64,000 nt of DNA from Flavobacterium sedimenticola (lineage in GTDB: Bacteria > Bacteroidota > Bacteroidia > Flavobacteriales > Flavobacteriaceae), in assembly GCF_030053345.1 (NCBI RefSeq), contig NZ_JASGBP010000003.1, positions 30,249 to 94,248 on the forward strand. The letters run 5' to 3'. This document shows, piece after piece, positions 54,313 through 62,540 of the stretch. The translations under genes were made by a program, and so were the position numbers. The first letter of the stretch is position 1. Each line of letters opens with the position of its first letter. The notes under the pieces are model-generated. The model searched no databases. It worked only from the letters and a program-made list of their open reading frames with translations, and was not told the origin of the DNA.

Positions 54313-55179
54313 ATGATACAATCTTCAGAATTAATATTAAACCCCGATGGCAGCGTGTACCATCTCAACTTAAAACCGGAACACATTGCCCACGACATCA
54401 TCTTCGTTGGCGATCAAAACCGCGTAGAAAAGATTACCCAATTCTTTGACAGCATAGAATTTTCGACGCAAAAGCGCGAATTCAAAACCCAAACGGGCTA
54501 TTACAAAGGCAAAAAAATGACGGTAATGTCTACCGGAATCGGTCCCGACAATATTGATATTGTCATGAACGAACTGGATGCCTTGGTCAACATCGACTTA
54601 ACAACCCGCAAACCCAAAGAAAACCTGACGTCGCTCAACATCATCCGCATCGGAACTTCGGGTTCGTTGCAAGCTGATATTCCGTGTGACAGTTTTGTGA
54701 TGAGTCGTTACGGATTGGGCTTAGACAACATGCTTCGCTCCTATGTAATCGACGAGATTTCGGAAAAAGCCATAGAAGAAGCCTTTATCAGTCAGACCAA
54801 TTGGGACATGCGAAAAGGCCGTCCTTATGTCATTGCTTGCTCGGAAACCTTGGAAAAAAGAATGGAGAGCGACCAAATATTCAAAGGATTCACCGGAACG
54901 GCCGGTGGTTTTTACGGACCACAAGGCCGGGTCTTACGTTTGGAAGTCCAAGATCCGGAGCTCAATGCTAAAATGGACCGTTTCGAATTCGAAGGCATCA
55001 AAATGACCAACCTCGAAATGGAAACCGGCGCCATTTACGGTTTGGGCAAATTGTTGGGACACCAGTGCTTGTCGCTCAACGCCATCATTGCCAACCGCGC
55101 CACCGGAACTTTCAGCGAAGATCCGTACAAAGCCGTAGATGCTTTGATTGCTTACGCGTTAAATAAGTTAGCCGAATAA
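54313..55179 (+). CDS. Nucleoside phosphorylase (uridine phosphorylase-like)
   Basis: 288 residues. PNP/UDP fold: phosphate-binding RIGTSGSLQ, FYGPQGRVLRL and the nucleoside-site NLEMETGAIYGLGKLLGH. It splits a nucleoside with phosphate to base and ribose-1-phosphate; I lean to uridine because of the FYGPQGR segment, but specificity is not proven. Starts 10 bases after the heptad array. Confidence 0.88.
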   Translation: MIQSSELILNPDGSVYHLNLKPEHIAHDIIFVGDQNRVEKITQFFDSIEFSTQKREFKTQTGYYKGKKMTVMSTGIGPDNIDIVMNELDALVNIDLTTRKPKENLTSLNIIRIGTSGSLQADIPCDSFVMSRYGLGLDNMLRSYVIDEISEKAIEEAFISQTNWDMRKGRPYVIACSETLEKRMESDQIFKGFTGTAGGFYGPQGRVLRLEVQDPELNAKMDRFEFEGIKMTNLEMETGAIYGLGKLLGHQCLSLNAIIANRATGTFSEDPYKAVDALIAYALNKLAE

Positions 55180-55184
55180 TTTTA

Positions 55185-55296
55185 AGGAGCTATTTCCCGC
55201 TGTCCGCTGTATCTTTTTTACCGTCAGTTCGAGTGTCCTGTTTCAGGATGTATCGAGAACCGGTAAAAAAGGATGCCGCTTCCATCGGGGCTATTA
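55185..55296. repeat. Dispersed Flavobacterium palindromic repeat
   Basis: Outer arms AGCTATTT.../...GGGGCTATT; inner arms ATCTTTTTTACCG (55211) with CGGTAAAAAAGGAT (55261), one bulge; tip TCCTG TTT CAGGA (55236-55248). The whole folds as one long stem. I recall nearly the same sequence scattered in many Flavobacterium genomes. It fills the gap before the GNAT gene. Confidence 0.75.
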
Positions 55297-55308
55297 CACC
55301 ACTGCCTT

Positions 55309-55845
55309 ATGAACTTAATTATAGAAACCGACCGCTTACTCCTTCGTCCGCTCGAATTGTCCGATGCGGAAGCCATGTTTGCTATGGATAGCAACCCCAA
55401 AGTTCACCAATACCTTTGGCAAACGCCGGTCAAGCACCCGGACGAAGTCATTAAAGTGATTGAATACGTGCGTAAGCAGTATGAAAGAAACCACATCGGC
55501 CGATTTGCTACTGTACTCAAAGAGACAGGCGAATTCATCGGGTGGACCGGTATCAAATTTGTGGACGACCACATCGAAAACGGCAATACCAATTTTTACG
55601 ATTACGGCTATCGCTTGAATGAACCATTTTGGGGTAAAGGCTATGCTACCGAAGCCTCTTATGCGTGGTTCGACTATGGTTTCAAAGAAATGAACATCGA
55701 CAAGATGAACGCTTACACCCATTTCGACAACGGTGCTTCCAATCGGATTCTGGAAAAAATCGGAATGCACTTGATGGAAGATTATACCGATAAAGACGGT
55801 GCCTTATGGAAATGGTGGCAAATGGAGAATCCGCATGTTAAATAG
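55309..55845 (+). CDS. GNAT family acetyltransferase (RimJ/RimL-type)
   Basis: 178 residues from ATG 55309; the longer start at 55273 lies in the repeat element. N-terminal IIETDRLLLRPL, acetyl-CoA site (YRLNEPFWGKGYATEA) and C-terminal NRILEKIGM are typical of RimJ/RimL-type acetyltransferases. Substrate unknown. Confidence 0.88.
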   Translation: MNLIIETDRLLLRPLELSDAEAMFAMDSNPKVHQYLWQTPVKHPDEVIKVIEYVRKQYERNHIGRFATVLKETGEFIGWTGIKFVDDHIENGNTNFYDYGYRLNEPFWGKGYATEASYAWFDYGFKEMNIDKMNAYTHFDNGASNRILEKIGMHLMEDYTDKDGALWKWWQMENPHVK

Positions 55846-55852
55846 ATTTTCG

Positions 55853-55882
55853 GATTACGGATATTCAGATTACAGATATACA
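55853..55882. repeat. Two tandem 15-bp GATTAC-type repeats
   Basis: GATTACGGATATTCA (55853-55867) followed by GATTACAGATATACA (55868-55882), two mismatches. Noncoding, between the GNAT and substrate-binding protein genes. Confidence 0.8.
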
Positions 55883-55896
55883 GACATTATTCTATT

Positions 55897-56748
55897 ATGA
55901 GAACAGTTAGAATTGCCGGCGTACCGGAGCACTTTAATTTACCTTGGCATTTGTGTATCGAAAACGGCGAGTTTGAGGAAGTCGGCATCGATTTACAATG
56001 GACCGATGTACCCGAGGGTACCGGCAAAATGTGCCAACTGTTGCGCGATAACGAAACCGACATCGCCGTGATATTGACCGAAGGTATCGTTAAAGACATC
56101 GTTGGTGGCAATCCGAGTTCGATTGTTCAAGTATACGTGGAAAGTCCGCTAATTTGGGGAATTCACGTTGCCGCGAAATCCCAATACCAAACCTTGGCCG
56201 ATTTAGAAAACACCAAAGTTGCCATTTCACGTTACGGTTCGGGTTCCCATTTAATGGCCTATGTTAACGCGCAAAACCAACAGTGGCATACCGAAGCTTT
56301 ACAGTTTGAGGTAGTCAACACCATAGACGGTGCTGTAACCGCTTTGACGAACGGTACTGCCGATTACTTCATGTGGGAACGTTTTATGACACAACCCCTG
56401 GTAGACAAAGGTGTATTTCGCAGGGTCGCCGATTGCCCTACACCTTGGCCGTGCTTTGTGATTGCCGTGCGGAACGCGTTTTTGGCAAGCCATCCTCAAA
56501 CGGTTGCGCTATTGTTGGAAATCATCAACCATACAACGATTGAATTCAAAGATATTCCGAGTATCGACCGTACTTTGGCATCCAAATACCATCAAAAATT
56601 GGAAGACATTCAAACATGGTTATCGCTCACCAAATGGTCGCAAAAACCTTTGGAAGAAAAAGTGTTAAACAAAATTCAAAATCAATTGTTTGACCTGAAA
56701 ATTATCGATAAAAAAGGTACTTTTGCTGAAATGGTCAAAGCCATTTAG
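55897..56748 (+). CDS. Orphan substrate-binding protein (NMT1/ThiY/SsuA-like), no signal peptide
   Basis: 283 residues. Two-lobe periplasmic-binding-protein fold related to ABC sulfonate/thiamine-precursor binding proteins (RIAGVPEHFNLPWHLCIENGEFEEVGID, LTEGIVKDIVGG, WGIHVAAKS, TTIDGAVTALTNGTADYFMWE-like block). It starts directly with the first strand: no signal peptide or lipobox. No permease or ATPase gene is adjacent. So it may be a cytosolic ligand-binding protein or an enzyme derived from this fold. Next is the transglutaminase gene, 16 bp on. Confidence 0.82.
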   Translation: MRTVRIAGVPEHFNLPWHLCIENGEFEEVGIDLQWTDVPEGTGKMCQLLRDNETDIAVILTEGIVKDIVGGNPSSIVQVYVESPLIWGIHVAAKSQYQTLADLENTKVAISRYGSGSHLMAYVNAQNQQWHTEALQFEVVNTIDGAVTALTNGTADYFMWERFMTQPLVDKGVFRRVADCPTPWPCFVIAVRNAFLASHPQTVALLLEIINHTTIEFKDIPSIDRTLASKYHQKLEDIQTWLSLTKWSQKPLEEKVLNKIQNQLFDLKIIDKKGTFAEMVKAI

Positions 56749-56764
56749 CTTCTGCCATGGCAAC

Positions 56765-57697
56765 ATGATAAAATCGGGACATTTAACGTATCAACAACTC
56801 AAAGAAAAATTCAGGATAAACAGTCCGTGGGACATGATTATTATTTTGGTCCTGAACATTCTGATTACGATTCCCATTTTTATCATTGCGCATCAAAACC
56901 TCATCATACTCGATTGGGCTTTTCACATCGACCGCATATTGCTTTTTATGGCGATACTCGTGATTATTCAGCTCATTTTAAGAGCCATGCGAAGAGTCAC
57001 ATTGATTTCCGTGATTATCTATTTCATCATGTTGCTCTACGGAACCTTATCGGGGAAATACGGCTTTCAGAGCGTTTTTGAAGATTACCGTTCTATGGTG
57101 TATACCATGAGTGAAGATCCGTATCCGCAGGACATCATTATTTCTAAACTACTGCCTTTCCCCAATAAATCAAAAATCATCGATGCGGTAGAATACCAAA
57201 ATCCGAAAATTCGAAATTTTGCCATCATGGCTACTGCCAAACATTTCAAGAACGTAAAAGGGTATCACGAGTATTTTACTATTGTTCAGGCCTTTGCCGT
57301 CTTTAAAGAAATCAACACCCGATGGAATTACGTGAGCGATCCCAAGGGTCATGATTATATTGCCACTGCTACCGAATCACTGCCCTACTTGTCGGGTGAT
57401 TGCGATGATCACTCCATTTTTATGTCGGCTTGCATTAAATCAATTGGCGGTACCATGCGTCTCATACACACCAAAGGCCACATGTATCCTGAAATACTGA
57501 TAGGGGAAAAAAAAGATTTGGAAAAGATAAATTACCTCATCAAAAAAGAACTATTTCCGGTGGAGAGCAAAGGAAAACCGATTAACTACCACATTGACGA
57601 GCGCGGAAAAATTTGGCTCAATCTCGATTATACGGCAAAGTACCCGGGCGGACCGTTTATGAACGAACAAATTTTAGGGGCTTTAACACTAGAATAA
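56765..57697 (+). CDS. Membrane-anchored transglutaminase-like protein
   Basis: 310 residues from ATG 56765; an upstream ATG at 56723 overlaps the previous gene and adds 14 residues. Two to three N-terminal membrane helices (DMIIILVLNILITIPIFIIAH, IDRILLFMAILVIIQLIL, ISVIIYFIMLLYGTL), then a transglutaminase-like catalytic domain with Cys213 (LSGDCDDHS), His239 (KGHMYPE) and Asp288 (LDYTAKYP). Fold can act as protease or peptidase. Likely co-transcribed with the preceding binding-protein gene. Confidence 0.8.
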   Translation: MIKSGHLTYQQLKEKFRINSPWDMIIILVLNILITIPIFIIAHQNLIILDWAFHIDRILLFMAILVIIQLILRAMRRVTLISVIIYFIMLLYGTLSGKYGFQSVFEDYRSMVYTMSEDPYPQDIIISKLLPFPNKSKIIDAVEYQNPKIRNFAIMATAKHFKNVKGYHEYFTIVQAFAVFKEINTRWNYVSDPKGHDYIATATESLPYLSGDCDDHSIFMSACIKSIGGTMRLIHTKGHMYPEILIGEKKDLEKINYLIKKELFPVESKGKPINYHIDERGKIWLNLDYTAKYPGGPFMNEQILGALTLE

Positions 57698-57760
57698 TGT
57701 GACTTGATTATGGGTAAAGCATAATATTTACTATATTCGTTTCCAATAAACCATGCTATA

Positions 57761-58348
57761 ATGAAACACTATTTTTGCCTGTTATTGTTACTGTCGTTGA
57801 GCGCTCAAACCCGGGCTCAGGAAGCCGTAAGTTCTGCTTTGGACACTAAAAAGAATGAATTCCGAATAGATGTGTTAGCCTTGACCGGTTTGATTACCCA
57901 AAAAGCGAGTTTTAGTTATGAACGATTTTTTCAGGGTGATTTTTCGGTGGGTTTCAATGCCAATTTTTCGAGCAGTAATAATTTAACGGAAGATTTTGAC
58001 AGAGGCTATCGCAACAATTCTCCTAAATACGAATTCAATCCCTATGTGCGTTACGCCTTATCCAAAAGCAAATCGAGGTACTATTTTGCCGAAATCTTTG
58101 CCTCCTATAACGGTGGTGATTACAAAGAAATTGTGCGGCTGATTGATGAAAACGTAAATGGGTATTATACCACCAAAAAATCACGATATACCGATTTTGG
58201 TTTGGGTGGCGGCTTGGGATACAAAATGTACATCAAAGAAGCTTTTGCCATAGAGTTTTTGGTTGGGTTTGGTTCAAACTTAACCAACCGGGAGAAAAGT
58301 CCCGATGTGATTTCGAGAGTAGGTTTAAATGTAGGATACCGATTTTAA
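57761..58348 (+). CDS. Small outer-membrane beta-barrel protein (DUF3575-like)
   Basis: 195 residues. Signal peptide ending RAQ, then amphipathic strands with aromatic girdle residues (SFSYERFFQGDFSVGFNANF, SRYYFAEIFASYNGG, GLGGGLGYKMY) and a final aromatic F (GLNVGYRF), the usual signal for barrel assembly. Probably an outer-membrane barrel; function unknown. Ten bases before a lipoprotein gene, likely the same operon. Confidence 0.75.
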   Translation: MKHYFCLLLLLSLSAQTRAQEAVSSALDTKKNEFRIDVLALTGLITQKASFSYERFFQGDFSVGFNANFSSSNNLTEDFDRGYRNNSPKYEFNPYVRYALSKSKSRYYFAEIFASYNGGDYKEIVRLIDENVNGYYTTKKSRYTDFGLGGGLGYKMYIKEAFAIEFLVGFGSNLTNREKSPDVISRVGLNVGYRF

Positions 58349-58358
58349 TTAAAAGAAC

Positions 58359-58955
58359 ATGAAAAAATTAGCATATATATCTCTTGTTTTCGTTGCGGTT
58401 TTCTTCGCAGGTTGCGACACCAACGATGATACTTTTTATAAAACCATTTATGTGGAAGGCGGCAACAACATTGTGCGCATTCAAACACAATCCTCCTATA
58501 ATGTCGGCGATTACTTGTATGTCACGGCCGATTTGTCCCGCTATATTCCTGAGCCCGGTCAAACTGAAACGGCCTTCCTCGATATTTACAGAACGACCGG
58601 AAATGCCCAAACATTTGTGTTCTCCTATGTTATCGAGCGCAAAATAAATGCGACCGATTGGGAAGTGGTGACGGTAAACGACAATCAACTCGATGTGGAT
58701 GCCGGCAGTGCCCAAACCGGAATTTATGTGTACGCCATTTGCCAATACAATCCGGCTGATCAGTATTATCGTTACGACGTAGGTTTTCCGTTACTGACAG
58801 CAGGCCAATACCGTTTGTCTATGGGATACAACAGTTCATCAACCAACAGTGTGGAATTGGTTTCTCAAAACTCCAGTAAGAATCTGATTGTGAATTTGAA
58901 TGCCGCGGTGGACAATTTAGACAGCGCCGGATTTTATCATTTTACCGTAAACTAA
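58359..58955 (+). CDS. Hypothetical lipoprotein
   Basis: 198 residues. Lipobox FAGC (Cys19) with DTNDD after it, a composition seen in lipoproteins that face the surface. The rest is beta-rich (YLYVTADLSRYIPEPG ... VYAICQYNPADQYY), no recognised domain. Its stop codon abuts the convergent ung stop codon (58953-58958). Confidence 0.7.
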   Translation: MKKLAYISLVFVAVFFAGCDTNDDTFYKTIYVEGGNNIVRIQTQSSYNVGDYLYVTADLSRYIPEPGQTETAFLDIYRTTGNAQTFVFSYVIERKINATDWEVVTVNDNQLDVDAGSAQTGIYVYAICQYNPADQYYRYDVGFPLLTAGQYRLSMGYNSSSTNSVELVSQNSSKNLIVNLNAAVDNLDSAGFYHFTVN

Positions 58956-59621
58956 TTACCATTGAATGGGTTTTTGACCCATTTGTTCTAAAAAGGTATT
59001 GGTTTTACTGAAATGACGGTTCCCAAACCACAAACCTCTGTTGGCACTGAGGGGCGAGGGATGACCGGTTTCTAAAACATGATGTTTACGGCGATCGATT
59101 TTAGCGCCTTTCTTTTTGGCAAAGCCGCCCCAAAGTAAAAAGACGACGTTTTCTTTAGCATCGGATATTTTTTGAATCACCGCATCGGTAAAGGTTTCCC
59201 ACCCCTTGTTTTGATGGCTTCCGGCTAAACTCTCACGCACTGTTAGTGTCGCGTTGAGCAGTAAAACGCCTTGGTCGGCCCAGCGCTCTAAATTGCCGCT
59301 GCTCGGAAACGGAATTTGCATATCGGTTTCAATTTCTTTAAAAATATTAATCAACGAAGGCGGAAAAGGAATGCCGTCGTTTACCGAAAAACACAAGCCG
59401 TTGGCTTGGCCCAAACCGTGGTACGGATCCTGACCGATGATAACGACTTTTACCTCATCAAAAGGGCAATGATCGAAAGCCGCAAAGATTTGATTCCCTT
59501 TAGGAAAACAACGGTGTGTGGCGTATTCGTTTTTTACAAAGGTGACCAATTGCTCAAAATAAGGCTTTTCAAATTCGGGCGCCAATTGGTTATGCCAAGA
59601 CGTATTTATTTTAATTAACAT
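58956..59621 (-). CDS. ung: Uracil-DNA glycosylase
   Basis: 221 residues, standard family 1 length. Catalytic water-activating motif GQDPYHGLGQANGLCFSV, and HPSPLSANRGLWFGNRHF, containing the His and the minor-groove loop. It removes uracil from DNA at the start of base excision repair. Confidence 0.97.
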   Translation of the reverse strand: MLIKINTSWHNQLAPEFEKPYFEQLVTFVKNEYATHRCFPKGNQIFAAFDHCPFDEVKVVIIGQDPYHGLGQANGLCFSVNDGIPFPPSLINIFKEIETDMQIPFPSSGNLERWADQGVLLLNATLTVRESLAGSHQNKGWETFTDAVIQKISDAKENVVFLLWGGFAKKKGAKIDRRKHHVLETGHPSPLSANRGLWFGNRHFSKTNTFLEQMGQKPIQW

Positions 59622-59654
59622 CTCTTAATTTTTTACCAAAAATACTGCTTTCTG

Positions 59655-59686
59655 TTGCAATATGGGTGGTATCCTTTGTAACTTTG
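59655..59686 (+). promoter_or_regulatory. Flavobacterium promoter for the mutS2-like gene
   Basis: TTG at 59655-59657, 21-base spacer, TAACTTTG at 59679-59686, 19 bases before ATG 59706. Confidence 0.5.
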
Positions 59687-59705
59687 AAGCACAGACCTTG
59701 ATAGC

Positions 59706-61874
59706 ATGATATCGATTACCGAAAAAACATTACAGGATTTAGAATTCAATACCGTTTTACAAACCATATCCGACCGCTGCCATACCGAAATCGGCAAGCA
59801 AAAAGCCTTGGAAATTGTGCCCTACAAAAATAAGGAAGACTTGCTGATGATGCTGGGGCAAACCTCGGAATACCTATCGTCATTTACGAATAATAATGCC
59901 ATACCGAACCACGGTTTTGAGAATATCACCAACGATATCAAGTTTTTGAGTATAGAGGACAGTTTTTTGGAAGTGAGCAGTTTTCGAAAAATAGCTACTC
60001 TTTCGGATACGGTAAATACGTTGCTTTTGTTTTTGAAGAAATTCCACGATTATTATCCGAAATTAAACGAAAAAGCGACTCAGATAGAATACACCAAATA
60101 CCTCATTCAAAAGATTGATGAAGTCGTCGATAAATATGGCGAAATCAAAGACAATGCGTCACCCGATTTGATTAATATTCGTCGGGATATGAATGTGGTG
60201 CGCGGTAAAGTGAACCAAAGTTTCGGACAAGCTTTGAGTCAGTACAACAGTTTGGGATATCTGGATGAAATCAAAGAAAGCATCGTGGAAAACAGGCGTG
60301 TTTTAGCCGTTTTAGCCATGTACCGCCGAAAAGTAAAAGGGTCTATCTTGGGTAGTTCCAAAACCGGAAGCATTGCTTATATTGAACCGGAAGCTACGTT
60401 GCGGTATTCGAGAGAGTTGCACAATTTGGAGTATGAAGAACGGGAAGAAATTACCAAAATTCTGAAAAAATTATCCAACGATATTCGACCGTATACCGAA
60501 TTATTAAAGCAATACCAAGACTTTCTCAGCGACATCGATGTCATTTCGGCGAAAGCCAAATATGCCCGCAAGATCAATGCTGTTTTACCGCATATTACCG
60601 AAGAAAAGCGGTTGTACTTCAGGGATGCCTTTCACCCTATTTTGTTTTTAAACAATCAGGAGAAGAAAGAAAAGACGTTTCCGCAAACTATCGAATTGAA
60701 AAATGATAGTCGGATTATCGTGATTTCGGGACCGAATGCCGGCGGAAAAACCATTTCATTAAAAACGGTCGGATTGCTGCAATTGATGTTGCAATGCGGG
60801 ATTTTGATTCCGGTACACGAACGCAGTGAAACCTTCTTGTTTGACCGAATCCTGACGGATATCGGTGATAACCAATCGATTGAAAATCATCTGAGCACCT
60901 ACAGTTATCGCTTAAAAAACATGAATTATTTTCTGAAAAAATGCAATGCCAAAACGCTGTTCCTGATAGATGAATTCGGGACCGGTTCCGACCCCGAATT
61001 GGGCGGTGCGTTGGCCGAAACGTTTTTGGAAGAATTTTACCATCGGGAAGCGTTCGGGATTATTACAACGCACTACTCCAACTTAAAAATTTTAGCCAAC
61101 GAACTGCCTTTTGCCTCTAATGCCAACATGCTTTTTGATGAAAAGTCGTTGGAGCCGATGTATAAATTAATATTGGGTCAGGCCGGAAGCTCGTTTACTT
61201 TTGAAGTTGCCCAAAAAAACGGTATTCCGTATGGTTTGATTAATCGTGCCAAAAAGAAAATTGAAGGCGGAAAAGTGCGCTTTGACAAAACCATTGCTAC
61301 GCTGCAAAAAGAGCGCTCCAAACTCGAAAAAACCTCGCTGACGCTCAAAGAAGAAGAAAGCAAGGCACGGGAAGAAAGCAAAAAAATGGAAACCATCAAT
61401 GCTAAAATTCAGGAGAAATTGGAGCGTTACCAGGAATTGTATGATGCCAACCAGCGCCTGATTTATTTGGGCCAAAAAATTGACGATTTATCGGAGAAAT
61501 ATTTCAACAACAAAGACAAAAAAGTACTAATCGGAGAATTTCTGAAATTGGTGGAAATTGAAAATTCGAAGCGCAAAAAAGCGACTGCCAAAGAGCAAAA
61601 AGAAAAAGCCATTATTCAGAAAAAGGTGGTGGAAGAAGTCAACGTAAAAGTAGAAGAAATTCGGGCCGCCAAAAAAGAGAAAAAAATAAAAGCCCAAAAG
61701 CTGGAAGCCGAAAAACCGAAAGTTACCTTAAAAATTGGCGATCGTGTTCGAATGTTAGACGGTAAATCAATTGGTACCATCGATAAAATTGAAAAAAACA
61801 AAGCGGTGGTCAATTACGGTATCTTTACGTCTAAAGTGAGTTTAGACGAACTCGAATTTGTACAAGCAAAATAA
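59706..61874 (+). CDS. MutS2 family ATPase lacking the Smr nuclease domain
   Basis: 722 residues. MutS lever and clamp helices, then ATPase with Walker A SGPNAGGKTISLK, LIDEFGTGSDPELGGALAE (Walker B) and the following TTHYSNLK. A long charged coiled coil (~510-660) and a KOW/SH3-like C-terminus (KIGDRVRMLDGKSIGTIDK ... YGIFTSKVSLDELEF) take the place of the usual Smr domain. MutS2 in other bacteria splits collided ribosomes or acts in recombination; without Smr it cannot cut by that domain. Its stop is two bases before the next start. Confidence 0.9.
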   Translation: MISITEKTLQDLEFNTVLQTISDRCHTEIGKQKALEIVPYKNKEDLLMMLGQTSEYLSSFTNNNAIPNHGFENITNDIKFLSIEDSFLEVSSFRKIATLSDTVNTLLLFLKKFHDYYPKLNEKATQIEYTKYLIQKIDEVVDKYGEIKDNASPDLINIRRDMNVVRGKVNQSFGQALSQYNSLGYLDEIKESIVENRRVLAVLAMYRRKVKGSILGSSKTGSIAYIEPEATLRYSRELHNLEYEEREEITKILKKLSNDIRPYTELLKQYQDFLSDIDVISAKAKYARKINAVLPHITEEKRLYFRDAFHPILFLNNQEKKEKTFPQTIELKNDSRIIVISGPNAGGKTISLKTVGLLQLMLQCGILIPVHERSETFLFDRILTDIGDNQSIENHLSTYSYRLKNMNYFLKKCNAKTLFLIDEFGTGSDPELGGALAETFLEEFYHREAFGIITTHYSNLKILANELPFASNANMLFDEKSLEPMYKLILGQAGSSFTFEVAQKNGIPYGLINRAKKKIEGGKVRFDKTIATLQKERSKLEKTSLTLKEEESKAREESKKMETINAKIQEKLERYQELYDANQRLIYLGQKIDDLSEKYFNNKDKKVLIGEFLKLVEIENSKRKKATAKEQKEKAIIQKKVVEEVNVKVEEIRAAKKEKKIKAQKLEAEKPKVTLKIGDRVRMLDGKSIGTIDKIEKNKAVVNYGIFTSKVSLDELEFVQAK

Positions 61875-61875
61875 T

Positions 61876-62298
61876 ATGGAAATAGCCGACCTACCCAAAG
61901 ACAAGAAAATAATACTGTTTGACGGTGTCTGCAATCTTTGCAACTCGGCCGTACAATTTGTAATCAAAAAAGATCGCAAGGACATCTTCAGGTTTGTTGC
62001 TTTGCAATCGGAATTGGGTCAAAAAATTGTAAATTATATTGGCATCAACACCAAAAATATAGACAGCATCATCTTATACGAACCCGGAAAAGCCTATTAC
62101 TACAAAGCTGAGGCAGCATTACAAATCGTGAAAGAATTGGGCGGACTGTACGCTGGTTTACGAGTATTCGCTGTGTTTCCTGCCTTCATCAATAATGCTG
62201 TTTATGATTATGTAGCCCGTCATCGGTATCAATGGTACGGCAAAAGAGAATCGTGTATGGTTCCGACTCAGGAATTGCGTGCCAAATTTTTAGTATGA
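61876..62298 (+). CDS. DCC family thiol-disulfide oxidoreductase
   Basis: 140 residues from ATG 61876, one base after the mutS2 stop. The DUF393/DCC motif DGVCNLCNSAVQFV carries C19-x-x-C22. Further blocks FVALQSELGQKIV and SIILYEPGKAYYYKAEA are typical. It is thioredoxin-like and could reduce disulfides; substrate unknown. Likely translationally coupled to the mutS2-like gene. Confidence 0.88.
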   Translation: MEIADLPKDKKIILFDGVCNLCNSAVQFVIKKDRKDIFRFVALQSELGQKIVNYIGINTKNIDSIILYEPGKAYYYKAEAALQIVKELGGLYAGLRVFAVFPAFINNAVYDYVARHRYQWYGKRESCMVPTQELRAKFLV

Positions 62299-62330
62299 CA
62301 ATTATCATGATTATTATTCGTTGAACTACT

Positions 62331-62338
62331 TATTTTTG
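62331..62338 (+). promoter_or_regulatory. TATTTTTG -7 box for the 45-aa gene
   Basis: TAnnTTTG match, 24 bases before ATG 62363. Confidence 0.4.
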
Positions 62339-62362
62339 AGTAACAATAATAATCGAAACATC

Positions 62363-62500
62363 ATGACTTTTTTATCCCTTCCGCTTTATTCATGGGAAAA
62401 TGGCGCTTTTATCATGATTGGGGTGTTTGCCCTGGTGGTATTGATTTTGGTGAGCGCCGTTTTTGCGATGATGAACAGTAAAAACAAAAAAAACGACTAA
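62363..62500 (+). CDS. 45-residue single-pass membrane protein
   Basis: Read directly from the sequence: ATG 62363 to TAA 62500. The protein starts MTFLSLPLYSWENGAFIMIG, has one hydrophobic helix (GVFALVVLILVSAVFAMM) and ends NSKNKKND, so the C-terminus is probably cytoplasmic. It has a -7 box and its stop codon lies within a perfect terminator. Not recognised from a characterised family; resembles small conserved membrane proteins of Flavobacteriia. The Lys-rich end fits the positive-inside rule. Confidence 0.65.
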   Translation: MTFLSLPLYSWENGAFIMIGVFALVVLILVSAVFAMMNSKNKKND

Positions 62501-62518
62501 GTTTCCTTAGTCGTTTTT
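62489..62518. terminator. Terminator overlapping the 45-aa gene's stop
   Basis: AAAAACGACTAAG (62489-62501) pairs with CTTAGTCGTTTTT (62506-62518), loop TTTC. Bidirectional, between convergent genes. Confidence 0.92.
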
Positions 62519-62540
62519 ATTTATCGTTTCAGTAAACGAA

